Shown here piece by piece: positions 10,109-22,019 of a DNA stretch of 64,000 bases. This stretch comes from Macrosoma leucophasiata (lineage: Eukaryota; Arthropoda; Insecta; Lepidoptera; Hedylidae), in the NCBI GenBank assembly GCA_036365455.1, contig JAWQUS010000003.1, forward strand, positions 3,926,001 to 3,990,000. The letters are read 5' to 3'. The position numbers and the translations under genes are program-made. Every line of letters begins with the position of its first letter. Position 1 is the stretch's first letter. The notes beneath the pieces are model-generated. The model was not told the origin of the DNA. It saw only the letters and a list, made by a program, of their open reading frames with translations, and did not search any database.

Positions 10109-10424
10109 CTGGCAACAGGCAAAATCAATACAAAAACGTTTTTTACTGCATATTTTTACTTATTTAGCTTTGTTTGCAGTTACAAAACATTATTTGCAGT
10201 TAGAATTGCAACTCAAAACCAATAAGGCGAATATGGCGGCCGATGTCATTTTGACATTTTTATTTTTTTAATTGTTTTTTGATATAATGTACTTGGAGAA
10301 AAAAGTAATAATTTCTAAATAGTATCGAAATCGATCTCATGTGTTAACTAAGAACTTAATATATATCGATTTCCAATTCAAAGAAATTCATCGGAACTTC
10401 TTTAAATTGATTGATTCGATACGT
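10109..10424. other. Spacer without gene
   Basis: AT-rich unique-looking sequence directly after the tandem duplication. No open frame of interest. Confidence 0.4.
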
Positions 10425-10545
10425 CAGATAGTAAGGTGCGAAAGAGATAACGCTCTACAGACCCGAAATAGGCCGAAGTCTCGTTACTAAAGTCGAAATG
10501 CAATATTTCTTGGATTCTGTACAAAATTGTTCAACACCAGCATTG
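10425..10545 (-). repeat. MITE M1, half copy
   Basis: Carries 'gtgcgaaagagataacgctctacag' and 'gcaatatttctt', matching one arm of the long-TIR element seen whole at 13617-13886. Confidence 0.6.
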
Positions 10546-10552
10546 TAACGAA

Positions 10553-10805
10553 CAGTAAAAAACAAACCAATATATTTATTGTTGGATTTCTTGTCTCAAC
10601 CTGAAATGCCTCTAGGGTTATTTATTGCGCGCACGTGCTAACAACGTTGAGGGAATTTGTGTAATACCTATTTAAGTACGTACCTAAGGCTTTCTAAAGT
10701 GGCTCTATGGGGGACGCGATATTTTTTCATGATATTACCCGTTCATGTTATCTGAATGGTTAATCATATTTTACCGGTAATCGTGCTTTAGCATAAGTGG
10801 TATTA
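10553..10805 (+). repeat. Repeat P
   Basis: Matches 16200-16460 in reverse orientation over about 250 bp ('gtgctaacaacgttgaggg', 'aaagtggctctatggggg', 'ttaatcatattttaccggta'). It adjoins the M1 half copy. Confidence 0.65.
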
Positions 10806-10861
10806 CATGTATGAATTGAACGATATATTATTTAACTTAACACTTGTATTACTCATGTGTA

Positions 10862-11188
10862 GAAAGATTTCTAAATATAATATGTACTAGGTCAGAAATA
10901 GTGATTGCCCTGAGACTTCGTTCTGGACACATTCCATTAAACAGTTTTGCATTCCTTATGGGAAAGTCTACTTCACCTTATTGCACTGAGTGCGAAGCAG
11001 TGGAAGACGTATACCACGTATTAGTGAAGTGTGTACGGAATGAAGCCGAAAGGTCAATGTTGAAATTTGACACTGGAATCGACCTGAAGGAAGTTGGCAT
11101 TTGTAACAATATTTTAAGCTTTCCTCTATCTGAGGAAGCCAGAGCGCTGTATAAACTTGTTAAAATAGGTATTAACCGTAGATCTTAA
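10862..11188 (+). pseudogene. LINE ORF2 C-terminal fragment
   Basis: The frame reads '..ALRLRSGHIPLNSFAF..' then '..YCTECEAVEDVYHVLVKC..'. This is the R-L-R-(S/T)-G-H ... C-x2-C ... (V/E)H-x2-x2-C pattern found after the RNase H or RT region in ORF2 of insect non-LTR retrotransposons. It ends at a stop at 11186-11188 followed by about 80 bp of 3' UTR and an A-run near 11260. All upstream domains are missing, so it is a 5'-truncated insertion. The clade cannot be fixed from this piece. Confidence 0.6.
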
Positions 11189-11385
11189 GACACTGCCTTG
11201 TAACTATGAGGGTGGCATGATCATGTCTGATCAAACCCTCTATAAATATTTTTAGATTAAAAAAAAAATAATATGTACACAATGACTGACTTACATTGAC
11301 CTAATAGATCGAGTACCTACTGCCTGAGGTCAAGAGTCTTCGGAATCGGCCAGTATGTATGAAGAGAATGATGAATGTAGAAGAA

Positions 11386-11416
11386 ATTAAGATAAGATAA
11401 GATAAGAAAAGATAAG
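11386..11416 (+). repeat. (AAGAT)n microsatellite
   Basis: Five to six imperfect AAGAT/AAGAAA units. It may be the terminal microsatellite of a LINE insertion. Confidence 0.7.
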
Positions 11417-12366
11417 TCATATAATTGCTAGAATACAATTACATTTTTAAGATCTTAATACTATTTAAATATCTGAACATGTGCAAATGCTTGTATTATA
11501 CATTATAGAAAATTATTATTTCATTATCTAAATTAATTGAGGTTATACAGAGTTGAATTACATTAAAATTATATTGTTAACTTAAATTAAGGTCACTGAA
11601 ATCTTACACAATATTTTGGAGTAATTAGAATTATTAAAACAACATAGTTTAAATTCGTTTATGTCATATATACAATTGTCAAGAAGCCATTTATTTAAGG
11701 TTCGTTTAAACTTTTTACCCACAAGTTTTTTTCATAAACGCAGGAAGGGTGTTATAAACAGATATACACATATTATATGCGTTTCTTTTAAAGGTGCCTA
11801 TATGGAGCACGAGAGGTATGTCTGGAAGACTGGATAGTAATAACTGGCGCTCCGCACTCTTTGCCTACCCCGTGAATATACAAAATATATAGGTACGTTT
11901 AAAAGAAATATATTAGGCCTTTGGAAGACCGCCTTACTAGTTTTTTTTAAGACATCAACAGCCTGCTGTTTTAATTCTTAGTGCCGATATTGCGAGCAAA
12001 CGCTTGTTTGTCATTTTCATAACATAAAAGAAGGAATATAAAACATTTGACGAATATATACTTGTTTTCTTTTCATTGCGAATCCGGAAAGCTACTATGG
12101 CTTAGAATTTAATGTTCCTTACTATATATTTTGTGAAATTCTTACATTATTCATGTACTTTCCACTTAATTTATGATCGTACTTCTAGAATTTACAGTGC
12201 TATTTTACAATTCAAGTGTAAATTTGCAATTCAACTGATGAAACGGATTTGATGTGTGGAATTCAGTTCAAATTTAAGGGGTTACGTCAGAGTTTGTTAT
12301 TTTTATTAATTTGGTTAATTTAATAAAAATAACAAACTTTCTACTGCAGTAAGAAAATTATTGATC
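11417..12366. other. No gene; fragment of an unnamed repeat
   Basis: Mostly AT-rich. The piece 'ctggcgctccgcactctttgcctacccc' at about 11842-11870 recurs in reverse near 3125-3165, so at least that part is a dispersed repeat. The pair 'gttatttttattaa..ttaataaaaataac' near 12295-12335 forms an inverted repeat. Confidence 0.45.
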
Positions 12367-12656
12367 TGCCTCAGTATCCTAGTGGTAGCAGGTTACTACT
12401 ACAACGCTGGAGGTCCTGGATTCTAATCTAGAGATAAGCCTATCAGAAATAACGGTTTAACATCCTTTGTCTCTGGTTCTATTGAAATTTTTCCATTTTC
12501 AGTTTCCCAATACCTCGCAGTTTGGTAATGCGCCCGGAGATGGCAACAGGCTCGCCACATGGGTCAAAAACGTAACCGGCGAATGTTTGCATGTATTCTT
12601 GAATGCATGCATTTACCTCTGCCTACCTCTTCGGGGATTACAGGCGTGAAGTTACG
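12367..12656 (+). repeat. SINE-T1 (tRNA-derived), decayed copy
   Basis: Starts with the tRNA-like 'tgcctcagtatcctagtgg' (box A like). Its box B region is degraded. It ends with the family tail 'ggggattacaggcgtgaagt'. Confidence 0.8.
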
Positions 12657-13616
12657 TAAGATAATTGTGACTTAGTATATTTTAATTGACTTACGTAGGC
12701 GTCTTGTCTCGTCGACAAAAGTATTTAACTATATCATAGAGTTGATTAAAGGTAATATGATGGCGACACCAACATTCTGAGAACAGGACAAAAGTCCATA
12801 ACGTCGTTGGCGATCTCTTTAATAAACTATTTTAAAGTAATTTACGTTATCTGTTCATGTTTGTTAATAAAATGTGGACCAAATTACAACTGCATAAGGT
12901 CTTAGTGATTTTGAAGTAAATTGTCTTTAACAGATGGAAATACATAAATGCATGTAAATATACCTACGAGCGAAATTTAAAAAGTCTGAACACTCATTAA
13001 GTTTGCTGCATAAATAATATAGACGAGAATTCAAGGAAAAACTAGACCGAAAGCATATTAAAAGTTGGCGACTAATCACAAAAAGAAACGTAATTTCAGT
13101 CTGGTGACTTATGAACTATGTTAATATAATAAATATTATGCTTTATTTATAACGGTGTTATTTTTTTATAATAAAACAAAGAAATAACTCAATAATCACA
13201 GGTTTGGAGGTATTTAACAACATGGGATTGTGAAATAGCTGCTATCATACTCGTATTATGTATCTTTTACTGTATTAAACTTACTATGTTTAGGTAAATC
13301 ATTTTCTTGTATGAGTAGATATGCTGTGTGATTTTTAACCGAGTTCAAAAACGAGGAGGTTCTCAATTCGGCCGGTATATTTAAATGGTTCTTATTCATA
13401 TGTGGACTGATGTTTTGTTGGCTTAATTTGTGTCGGCCGACAATGGATAACCAGCGCTGCTCAAATGATCAGCTTTATGCTATTCAGCATGGGGACCATT
13501 TTGTGACAACAATTTGTAATTTACAGTATGTTTTACTTATATTTATTTCAGTTCCAAGTTATTGTTTCAATTGAAGTTTTATTCTATTCAATTCTTAAAG
13601 TTTCTCCTAGTCCGTC
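12657..13616. other. No recognisable gene
   Basis: AT-rich. The phrase 'gaggaggttctcaattcgg' near 13355 looks like a piece of a dispersed element but has no second copy here. Confidence 0.4.
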
Positions 13617-13886
13617 CGTATGTACAGTATCCAACAAGAAATAATGCATATCGACCTCAGGAAGAGACGTTGGCTTATTTCGAATCTGTAGAGCGTTATC
13701 TCTTTCGCACTTTACCTATTTGACGTTTGTCGAGCATTTCGATCAAGTTTCGACCGATACCGGACTACGGATGCTTACGTAGGCAGTGTGCAGCAGAGAT
13801 AACGCTCTATAAAGCCGAAACTAAGCGATGGTCACTTTCATAGGCTCGATGTGCATTATTTCTTGATGAGCACTGCAATAATGTAG
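13617..13886 (+). mobile_element. MITE M1, complete copy
   Basis: About 250 bp with long imperfect terminal inverted repeats of some 90 bp: 'caagaaataatgcatatcga' at the left is mirrored by 'tcgatgtgcattatttcttg' at the right, and 'agagcgttatctct' is mirrored as 'agagataacgctct'. Further copies are at 32855-33106 and 51236-51476 and a half copy at 10425. No ORF, so it is a non-autonomous fold-back type element. Confidence 0.75.
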
Positions 13887-13975
13887 TCAATAAGCTCATA
13901 TAAACTGTACTGCACTTAGCCGTTTTTTTTTCGATATGACGATGGCTACAAGCAAGCTTAGGCTTAGGCTTTTTA

Positions 13976-14258
13976 CTGGTGGTAGAGCTCCAGTGACGGA
14001 GCTCGCGGGCGTATGCACCATCGCATTACCTAATATACTTGCCGCTAAATGATAGTGTTCAGCACTATCGTGTTCCGGTCAGGTGGTAATGTAAGCCCCT
14101 GTAATTTCCGGCACAGAGGCATAACACCTTAGGCCTCAGGAGTGGTAACGCATATGCATTTTGATCATGGTCTTTTTGTGAGTGTCTATCGGCTGCAGTC
14201 ATCACTTACCATCAATTTGAAATGTAAGCTGGTTTGCCACTTCCATACCATAAAAAAA
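13976..14258 (+). repeat. SINE-A, full-length copy
   Basis: Complete from 'tactggtggtagagctcc' to 'ccataccataaaaaaaa'. Confidence 0.85.
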
Positions 14259-14854
14259 ATGCATAAGTACACTTTCACGTTGATAATAATAGTGAAAACT
14301 GTAGCCTTAAAACATCTACTAAAAACAGAGATTTCAATGTAGAAGCGTTGTCATATCGGAGACCTATGCTGTTATGTATGCAATTACGGACCCGTTCATT
14401 ACCACCGGACCAGAATGCAATAACGATGAACATTACAATTCAGGGGCAAGAAGATTAAACAAAACCAATCATCAATAAACTCAAACATCCCCGATGGCTC
14501 CTACGGCGTTTTTAATTAAAAATAACTTGAACACAATTAGCGTTTCCAGTTTCCTTGGCTTTTCGGAAGGGAATTGTAACATTTTCCTCCGTTAATATCG
14601 ATATTATGGTTGTATGTATTGTATTGAATCGAAACATTTATATTACAGGACAGATTCCGCTTTGATCTTTATTCAGGCAGCAAAATAGTAATAATTCGCT
14701 ACCTATCAAAAGTCGTCATATTTACGGTACCGTAGGTCAAAATAAAAATAACGGAACATTTATAGGATCATTCATGTATGCATCTGTCTGCCTGTAAAAC
14801 TGTATTTCTGTCATGATACGTAAATATATTTATATACCTATATTTTTATGTAAT
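14259..14854. other. No recognisable gene
   Basis: AT-rich intergenic or intronic sequence with no open frame worth calling and no repeat recognised. Confidence 0.4.
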
Positions 14855-14962
14855 GGAAGTGGCAAACAAGCATGCAGTTCACATTGATGTTAAGTGATGA
14901 CTGCAGCCTATAGACACCCCCAAAAAGCCCGCGAGCTCCGTCACTAGAGCTCAACCACCAGT
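14855..14962 (-). repeat. SINE-A, internally deleted
   Basis: Tail and head are joined directly ('agacaccccc..gcccgcgagctccgtcac'). About 170 bp of the body is missing. Confidence 0.75.
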
Positions 14963-15025
14963 AATAAGTTAGTGTTTTGGTTAGATGTTAATTTATGGCA
15001 CCATAATACGTACCTACCTATCACA

Positions 15026-15178
15026 GAGGCATAACAAGTAAGGTTTTAGGAGTAGTACCGCATCTGCATGTTGACCTTTGGCTTTTATGTAGATGTTTAT
15101 AGACTGCAGTCATCACTTAATATCCATGCGAACTGCATGCTTGTCTGTCATCTTCGACTTTCGTTACATTAAAAAAAT
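15026..15178 (+). repeat. SINE-A, 3' half
   Basis: Covers 'aggcataacaagtaagg' to 'acattaaaaaa'. It is more diverged than most copies. Confidence 0.7.
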
Positions 15179-15232
15179 TGATGAGTTATTGCAGTGATGC
15201 TTATGCTCTCGTCAGAGAATATGTAATAATAC

Positions 15233-15395
15233 AACGTATAAAATGGACACTTCGACGTCCCGCCCGATTTCCCCGCCTCACCCAATCTTCTCCCCTCTTA
15301 TGGGCGACGGTTGGTATTTTCTACGTGCTACGCACACAGATGCACGTGTAAATACAAGTCACTGATTGATGTCTGTGTAATAGAGACCAAATCAA
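15233..15395 (-). repeat. Repeat Q, second copy
   Basis: Reverse match of 3285-3460. Confidence 0.6.
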
Positions 15396-15788
15396 GCGTT
15401 TGTATGGAATTTTGGCGGAGTGTCCGCGGTGTGCCCTCGTTCTCCGGACCTGAAACATCAGTACATTTTCAGATCCAGGACAGCTAAAATAATCAACCCA
15501 TACCTGTAGGTAATAAAAATATATGATCCATATTTTTATTGGACAAGAACTCGTCGTTATATAACCACTGGAATTCAGAAAATGTCAGCGAACGGTTCTC
15601 TCCAACTGTATTGAATGTGTACTTTATTTTCAGCAACGATCTAAAAATTCCAACTGTATTAAAGAAATTTGTAGCGATCAAATAGTTACAACGATATTGA
15701 TTGCATAGAATAGAATATAATAAAACTTAATTTGCACCAGCAGCTTAGAAAACAAGGTTATTGAATATTTATGTGCTATCATCTATGT
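15396..15788. other. No recognisable gene
   Basis: A 62-codon minus frame at 15493-15681 has no recognisable content. 'ccaactgtatt..aatgt' occurs twice (about 15602 and 15650), a small local repeat. Confidence 0.4.
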
Positions 15789-16098
15789 CTGCCTCAGTAA
15801 CCTAGTGGTAGCAGGCCACTACTACGCTGGGGTCCCGGGTTCGAGTCCCGGGTCGGGGAATCTTAGAGATAAGGGTGTGAAACCCTTTATCTCGGGTTCT
15901 ATTGGGTTTTTCCATTTTCTGGAAGTTTTCTAGAAGGCTCGAAGTTTGATGATGTGGCCGGAGATGTCAATAGGCTCGCCACCTGATACATGGGACCTAA
16001 ACGTAACAGGCAAATCGTGGTTGCTTGCATGTATGATTGAATGCATGCATTTACCCCTGCCTACCATTTCGGGGAGTACAGGCATGAAGTTACGTTAC
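15789..16098 (+). repeat. SINE-T1, nearly intact copy
   Basis: The tRNA-like head has a box A-like 'taacctagtgg' and a box B 'ggttcgagtcccg'. The body carries 'tttttccattttctgga' and it ends with 'ggcatgaagttacgttac'. Confidence 0.85.
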
Positions 16099-16199
16099 GC
16101 TTATCATCTATGTGAATATAATAATGTAAATACTACTGCCTACAAAAATTTTCTGTATACTTGAACACAACGTGAAGGAAAAATTTAATTCACTGTTGA

Positions 16200-16460
16200 A
16201 TTCATACACGTAAAACCACTTATGATAACGCACCATTACCGGTAAAATATGATTAACCATTCAGATATCATGTACGGGTAATATCATGAAAAATATCGCT
16301 TTCCCCATAGAGCCACTTTAGAAAGCCTAAAGTACGTCCTTAAATAGGTATTACACAAATTGCCTCAACGTTGTTAGCACGTGCTCGTAATAAATAACCC
16401 TAGAGATATTTCAGGCTGAAACCATACAATAATAAATAATGTATATTGGTATGTTTTTTA
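16200..16460 (-). repeat. Repeat P, second copy
   Basis: Reverse match of 10553-10805. Confidence 0.65.
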
Positions 16461-16565
16461 CTGTTAGATGCAAGGCTGAAACGCTGTGGTATGAAAAGTG
16501 TGATTTATCTATTTATTGGAAAAAACAAAAGTAATGATCTTACGAAAAAACCTTTGTATATTGTA

Positions 16566-16805
16566 ACTATAGAGCAACGCGGGCCACCGGGCGTCGCGGC
16601 GGACCGGAGGGGGAGTAGCCATAGCGTTTATTACCGATGCAAAACAGTCTGTAATTTTTGAAATTTGGAATTTTGGAAATGCGTGTGACACACACACACA
16701 CTACAAAAATCGTCTATTACTATGAAACTGATACCTTGACTTTAACAAAATACATAAACAATTTCACGCACATATTAAACTTCTAGGCGACAGGTATAGG
16801 CCCAT
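16566..16805 (+). mobile_element. MITE M2, left part
   Basis: Begins with the M2 terminal repeat 'tatagagcaacgcgggccac' and runs to 'ggcgacaggtataggccca'. The right terminus is missing because the RTE-like LINE sequence starts here, so the LINE inserted into or deleted the right half. Confidence 0.7.
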
Positions 16806-16809
16806 TTGG

Positions 16810-18316
16810 GTGGACGTCAGTCTAGACGAGATTAGTACGGCTCTCAAACAGCTCAAAAACAACAGGGCGCCGGGTGATGACGGAATCACTGCTGAACTCC
16901 TGAAAGCAGGCGAAAGGCCAGTCTTAGAAGCTCTTCAGTCGATGTTCAATTCCGTCATATCCGAGGGCAAAACGCCACAGGCGTGGCACAGAAGTATGGT
17001 GGTACTGTTCTTTAAGAAAGGCGATAATATCCTTCTTAAAAACTATAGGCCCATCGCACTTCTAAGTCACGTCTATAAGCTGTTTTCGAGAGTGATCACG
17101 AACCGTCTATCTCGCAGACTCGACGACTTCCAGCCTCCCGAACAAGCCGGTTTCCGTAAAGGCTTTAGCACCATAGACCACTTTCACACGCTGCGGCAGG
17201 TTATACAGAATACAAAAGAGTATAACCAGCCCCTATGTCTAGCGTTCGTGGACTATGAGAAAGCCTTCGATTCGGTCGAGATTTGGGCAGTGCTACAGTC
17301 ACTCCAGAGGTGCCAAGTTGAGTAGCTACCGATACATCGAGGTGCTGAGGAGCTTGTATGAAAACGCCACTATGTCGGTCCGGCTTCAGGATCAGAACTC
17401 AAAACCTATCCAACTGCAGCTAGGTGTGAGACAGGGAGATGTTATATCTCCGAAATTGTTCACCGCTGCATTGGAAGACGTCTTCAAGCTTCTGAACTGG
17501 AAAGGACTCGGCATCAATGTTAACGGCGAGTACATCTCCCACCTCCGATTTGCAGATGATATCGTAGTCATGGCTGAGACCCTGGAAGACCTTAGCACAA
17601 TGCTCAATGACCTCAGTAGGGCCTCCCAACGAGTGGGCCTTAAAATGAACATGGACAAGACGAAGATCATGTCAAATGTCCATGTTACACCCACTCCTGT
17701 TATGGTCGAGGGTACTACACTCGAAGTTGTTGATAATTATGTATACCTGGGACCAACGGTCCAGTTAAGTCGGTCCAACTTCGAGAAAGAGATCAATCGC
17801 CGAATCCAACTCGGTTGGGTAGCGTTCGGGAAGCTACGGTACATCTTCTTATCCGACTTACCGCAGTGTCTCAAGAAAAAGGTCTTTGACCAGTGTGTGT
17901 TGCCAGTGATAACTTATGGGACAGAAACGTGGTCGCTCACTATGGGCTTCATAAGAAGGCTCAAGGTCACTCAGAGAGCAATGGAGAGAGCTATGCTTGG
18001 AGTTTTTCTGCGAGATCGAATCAGAAATGAGGAGATCCGCATGAGAACCAAAGTTACCGACATAGCTCACCGAATAGCGAGACTCAAGTGGCAGTGGGCA
18101 GGGCACATAGCTCGACGAACTGACGGCCGTTGGGGCAGAGCAGTTCTCGAGTGGCGACCGCGTACCGGAAAGTGAAGTGTGGACAGGCCTCCCACAAGAT
18201 GGACCGACGACCTGGTGAAGGTCGCGGGCAATCGCTGGATGGGGGCGGCTCAGGACCGTTCGTTGTGACATTCTTTGGGGGAGGCCTTTGTTCAGCAGTG
18301 GACGTCTTTTGGCTGA
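16810..18316 (+). pseudogene. RTE-like LINE reverse transcriptase, 5'-truncated and broken
   Basis: Reverse transcriptase of a non-LTR retrotransposon, which would copy the element RNA at the target site. The first frame holds '..LKNNRAPGDDGITAELL..' and motif A '..AFVDYEKAFDSV..'. The second holds motif B '..GVRQGDVISPKLF..' and the catalytic '..RFADDIVVMAE..', followed by a thumb-like region. The frame shifts at about 17321-17326, consistent with a 4-base insertion. Two later in-frame stops follow (18173 TGA, and a TGA where the 21-kb copy has TGG), before the family's normal stop at 18314. The endonuclease half is absent. The sequence and its (TGA)n tail fit the RTE clade. Dead copy. Confidence 0.88.
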
Positions 18317-18335
18317 AATGATGATGATGATGATG
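18317..18335 (+). repeat. (ATG)n tail of the RTE-like element
   Basis: Short ATG/TGA microsatellite right after the ORF end. RTE-clade elements commonly end in such short repeats rather than poly(A). Confidence 0.75.
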
Positions 18336-18899
18336 TGTAATATAGTGCTCTACTATTAAGTATAGTTCAAAGGGCATAGGCTCCGCCACAATACGTAATG
18401 TTCGTAGAGATGTTTGTACCGCTCCCAATATTAATTGATCCGTAAATCTTCAGTAAATTTGTTTTGTGTTAATAAAATCAAGAATTGATAAAATACTGAG
18501 AAAATTTAGTTAACAATTGTATGTTTTTAACGTCGATGTGTTTTTGTAAGTTTCAAGTTACCTAGCAAACGTAAGCACAGTTTGATCCAATTTCTGGAAG
18601 GAATCACATCGGTACTTTAAAATTTGAAAATTGAAAATTGTTTCAACTATAAATTGTGTGAAATAAAAACTTCAGGCGAGTCGTGTATTTGCTAAATAAT
18701 TATAAAATAAACTTGATACGAACCTTGAAGATAATAATGAAAAACTTTTAACGTATTCTACCACGGTTTATATCAAAAACTAATAAGTATTCCTAATGAA
18801 AAATTGATGACAGGAGACTTCCGAGAATATAGGCCGTATTGTATAAAGTGCTTTAATATCGGATGTGGGTGGATTTGTTCCTTTGTTGGAAGTCGGTGT
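18336..18899. other. No recognisable gene
   Basis: AT-rich sequence without repeat or exon signals that I could recognise. Confidence 0.4.
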
Positions 18900-19090
18900 T
18901 GTTCAGATTCGTCTCACGCACGCCGCTGACATAATTGGAATTCTCAGAGAGATTGTGTTCTTATAAAAGCAGATCGACGTCAAATAAATCACGTGTTTGG
19001 GGTTTCTTTTGGAAGAAATTTAATGACGTGACGTAAGCATTTGATTTACAGCATCAATGACACGAGACGAAAGTTGGGAAAGATGACGGC
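18900..19090 (+). repeat. Decayed copy of the TATA/exon unit
   Basis: Matches 4925-5095: 'ataattggaattctcagaga', then 'cttataaaa' at 18960-18968, 'tcaaataaatcacg' and 'ggaagaaattta'. The ATG region and the exon are no longer readable. Confidence 0.6.
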
Positions 19091-19310
19091 GATGTGGATT
19101 TTTTTGATGCATGTACATATAACTGATTTATTAATTTATTTATGAATTTTAATTTGTTTAAGGTTTTTTTATTTAATATTTACTTGTTTAATGACATGAG
19201 CGAGTGTTTATTTCTTCGGATTATGTCAACACTAGCGGTCCGCTACGGCTTCACACGGGTGAAATGTTACCTACAATTAAATACCTCAATAAAAATCCTA
19301 TATGACACAG

Positions 19311-19680
19311 AATCAGAATCAGAATCTCATTTATTCATTTCGGGTGATAGGCACCTCTTATGACACATCAAAAACAAACAAATATATTACAGTGAACAAC
19401 AATTGATATACATGTCAAACAAGATAAAAAATATATGTAAAGTCAAGAATATCACTAAGATAAAACAAAATGTTATAAACTAATGTAAAAAGTATATCAG
19501 TAGAATGTCTCATTTCCCCTTTACAAACTGATAACAAAGAGGAAAAAGAAAAGAAAAAGAGTCATTCTTTGTCATTCACCGGCAAAGTTCCAAAGGCCAA
19601 TATGATCTGAGAAAAACTTGCCGGAAAAAACTCAGTAGGCTCTTTTAAAAATATCTCTTAGGCATATTTTTACAATTTTC
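19311..19680 (-). repeat. LINE 3' end-like repeat
   Basis: On the minus strand it runs from 'gagcctactgagttttttcc' to '..aatgagattctgattctg', ending in a (GATTCT)n microsatellite. The layout fits the 3' UTR and tail of a LINE. No coding part is retained. Confidence 0.45.
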
Positions 19681-20347
19681 CATAACTTAAACAAATTTAA
19701 AATTAACAATATAATATCAACATTACACTTTAATTATTACATCATATACTCTACTTGTGTATAAAATCATATACTCTACCTGTGTATAAAATTTCAAAAT
19801 AGCTCAAGCCGCTTTAGCATGCCTTTGTAATAGTAGTAAGATGTGAAAACTAGTTTATGTACTTATTCTTTGTACGCATGGACCTTAAATGATTTATCAT
19901 TGACAAAATGATTTTATAATTTACATTATATTCATGTAGTTGTTTGTGCTCCTGCAGTCGTCACTACAGTGCCAACTTATGATAATAAAATAAATAACAT
20001 TTCTTATACCTCCTGAAGAGTGATTTGAAACATAGTGATTAAGTATATACGGGACTTCATGAATGGGAGTTAATATCCAATCTATTTATTTGTAATTACA
20101 TATTAACAATATATTTATTGTGAACATTAATAGTAAATTTTGCGATAATGTAGTTTAAATAATTCACATCTTTTCTTTTTTGTGTCAAACAGTTTTAATC
20201 GTCTGCTGATCATGGCCTAACTTCAAGCTTCAGTTCATGAACATCATTATAAATTAGGTACGTATGACCGCAAGTTTGAACCATACTGAGACAGGCATTC
20301 TCTGTTGCGTAGTGAGCCTTAGAATTTTAGGTCTTTATCTTAGTTGG
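19681..20347. other. No recognisable gene
   Basis: AT-rich. A short direct repeat 'catatactctac.tgtgtataaaat' occurs twice at 19743-19790. Confidence 0.4.
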
Positions 20348-20782
20348 CTTAAAGGTGCAGGCCCACCGCAACGCACGGAGAGGCTGCGCACGTGTATTAA
20401 GCTTCGCTTTATATGATATTGTATGTGGTAGTGTCCACTGCAACCCACGAAGAGGCTACACATGAATTGACGTCATTGACCAATGCGTGGCCAGCTCGAA
20501 TAGGCGGTTACATAGCTCAACGCTATCAACATGGGTCAACGTTTCCACTTAGAGTACACGAATATGGCCCACGACTATGTACAGCTCGCTTATCTATCCT
20601 TGATTGATTGCAATGGGACGTGCGTAGCCTCCGTGCGCCGTGCCACGCCACGCTATACGTTATTCGTATTATGTACTCCAGTGGAAACGTTGACCCACAT
20701 TGTCAAACAAATTAATACACGCAGCTTAAATGCGCCGCGTGTCCGTGCACAGCATGCGTCTTGGTTGGCCTCCGCCTTTAAG
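20348..20782. mobile_element. MITE M5
   Basis: About 435 bp with inverted ends: 'cttaaaggtgcaggcccacc' at left is mirrored by 'ggttggcctccgcctttaag' at right. The internal part carries repeated 'cacg/cgtg' motifs. The ORFs in it are unremarkable. Family unknown. Confidence 0.6.
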
Positions 20783-20789
20783 TAGGTGC

Positions 20790-21135
20790 TTGATAGAAAT
20801 CCCGTACGAGACCTAATTGGAATTCTCAGAGAGAATGTGATCTTATAAAACAAGGTTAACATCAAATAAATTACGCACTCGAAACTTATTTGAAAGAAAT
20901 TTAATGACGACCTGACGTTGCCTCTAATGTACACAGGAAGCATCGGCGACACGATTTTTTTTTACGTTTATTTTTTCAAATGATGTTTACGAGCCAAGAA
21001 TATTTTAACGATTCGTTTCATATTCTGTTTTTGAAATCAATAATGAGTATCTTTCAATGGGAGGCTGTGCGATGAAAGCTTTTAATGAATTACGCTACCT
21101 TGGGACACGCGTGAGTAATTATTGTTTTTCAGTAA
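20790..21135 (+). pseudogene. Relic copy of the TATA/exon unit
   Basis: Contains TATAAAA at 20842, 'ATGTACACAGGAAGC' at 20928 and '..GGCAMKAFNELRYLG..'. The frame is broken before the exon end (TGA near 20980), and the former donor region reads gtgagtaatt. It clearly derives from the same unit as 4930-5245. Confidence 0.6.
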
Positions 21136-21147
21136 TTAAGGTGGCTC

Positions 21148-21766
21148 TCCTGTTATGGTCGAGGGTACTACATTCGAAGTTGTTGAAGATTATATATACC
21201 TGGGACAAACGGTCCAGTTAGGTAGATCCAACTTCGAGAAAGAGGTCAATCGGATTCCAACTCGGATGGGCACGTTCGGGAAGCTGCGTTACATCTTCCC
21301 GTCCAATTTACCGCAGTGTCTAAAGTAGTAGGTCTTTGACCAGTGTGTGTTGCCAGTGATGACTTATGGGACAGAAACGTGGTCGCCTACTATTGGCCTC
21401 ATAAGAAGGCTCAAGGTCACTCAGAGAGCAATGGAGAGGGCTATGCTCGGAGATCGAATCAGAAATGAGGAGATCCGCATGAGTAACCAAAGTAACCGAC
21501 ATAGCCCACCGAATTTCGAAACTAAAGTGGCAGTGGGCAGGGCGGGCACATAGCTCGCAGAACTGACTTCCGTTGGGGCAGAAGAGTTCTGGAGTGGCGA
21601 CCGCGTACCGGAAGACGAAGCTTAGGCAGGCCTCCCATGAGGTGGACCGACGACCTGGTGAGGATCGCGGGAAATCACAGGATGAGGGCGGCCCAGGACC
21701 GTTCGTTGTGGCATTCTTTGGGGGAGGCCTTTATTCAGCAGTGGACGTCTTTTGGCTGAAATGATG
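21148..21766 (+). pseudogene. RTE-like LINE, 3' fragment
   Basis: Parallel to 17700-18316 of the larger copy ('..VMVEGTTFEVVEDYIYLG..'). It has several small deletions and frameshifts and ends with the same '..FIQQWTSFG' stop followed by atgatg. The frame at the 3' end shows what the 18.2-kb copy lost. Confidence 0.8.
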
Positions 21767-21935
21767 AAAGTGGTAAACAAGCATGCAGTTCACATTAATG
21801 TTTAGCGATGACTGCAGCCTATAAATACTTACACAAAGACCAGATTTCAAAATGCAAATGCGTTGCCACCCCTAAGACCTTAGTTATTTTATCTCTGTGA
21901 TAGTTACGTGGCCATACATTACCATATGTAATTTA
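21767..21935 (-). repeat. SINE-A, 3' half
   Basis: Reverse tail and body ('ggtaaacaagcatgcagttc' to 'gccatacattacca') directly abutting the RTE-like fragment. Confidence 0.75.
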
Positions 21936-22019
21936 TTTTCTTAGTTATTTATTGTTATAATGCTAATAAGTCATAATAAACTGTATGTTTTCCAATTAAA
22001 AAAAAAAACGTACATTTGT

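Noticed and set aside
20413..20785. ORFs of 64 and 84 codons
   Set aside because: They lie inside the MITE M5 with inverted ends; no domain and overlapping frames.
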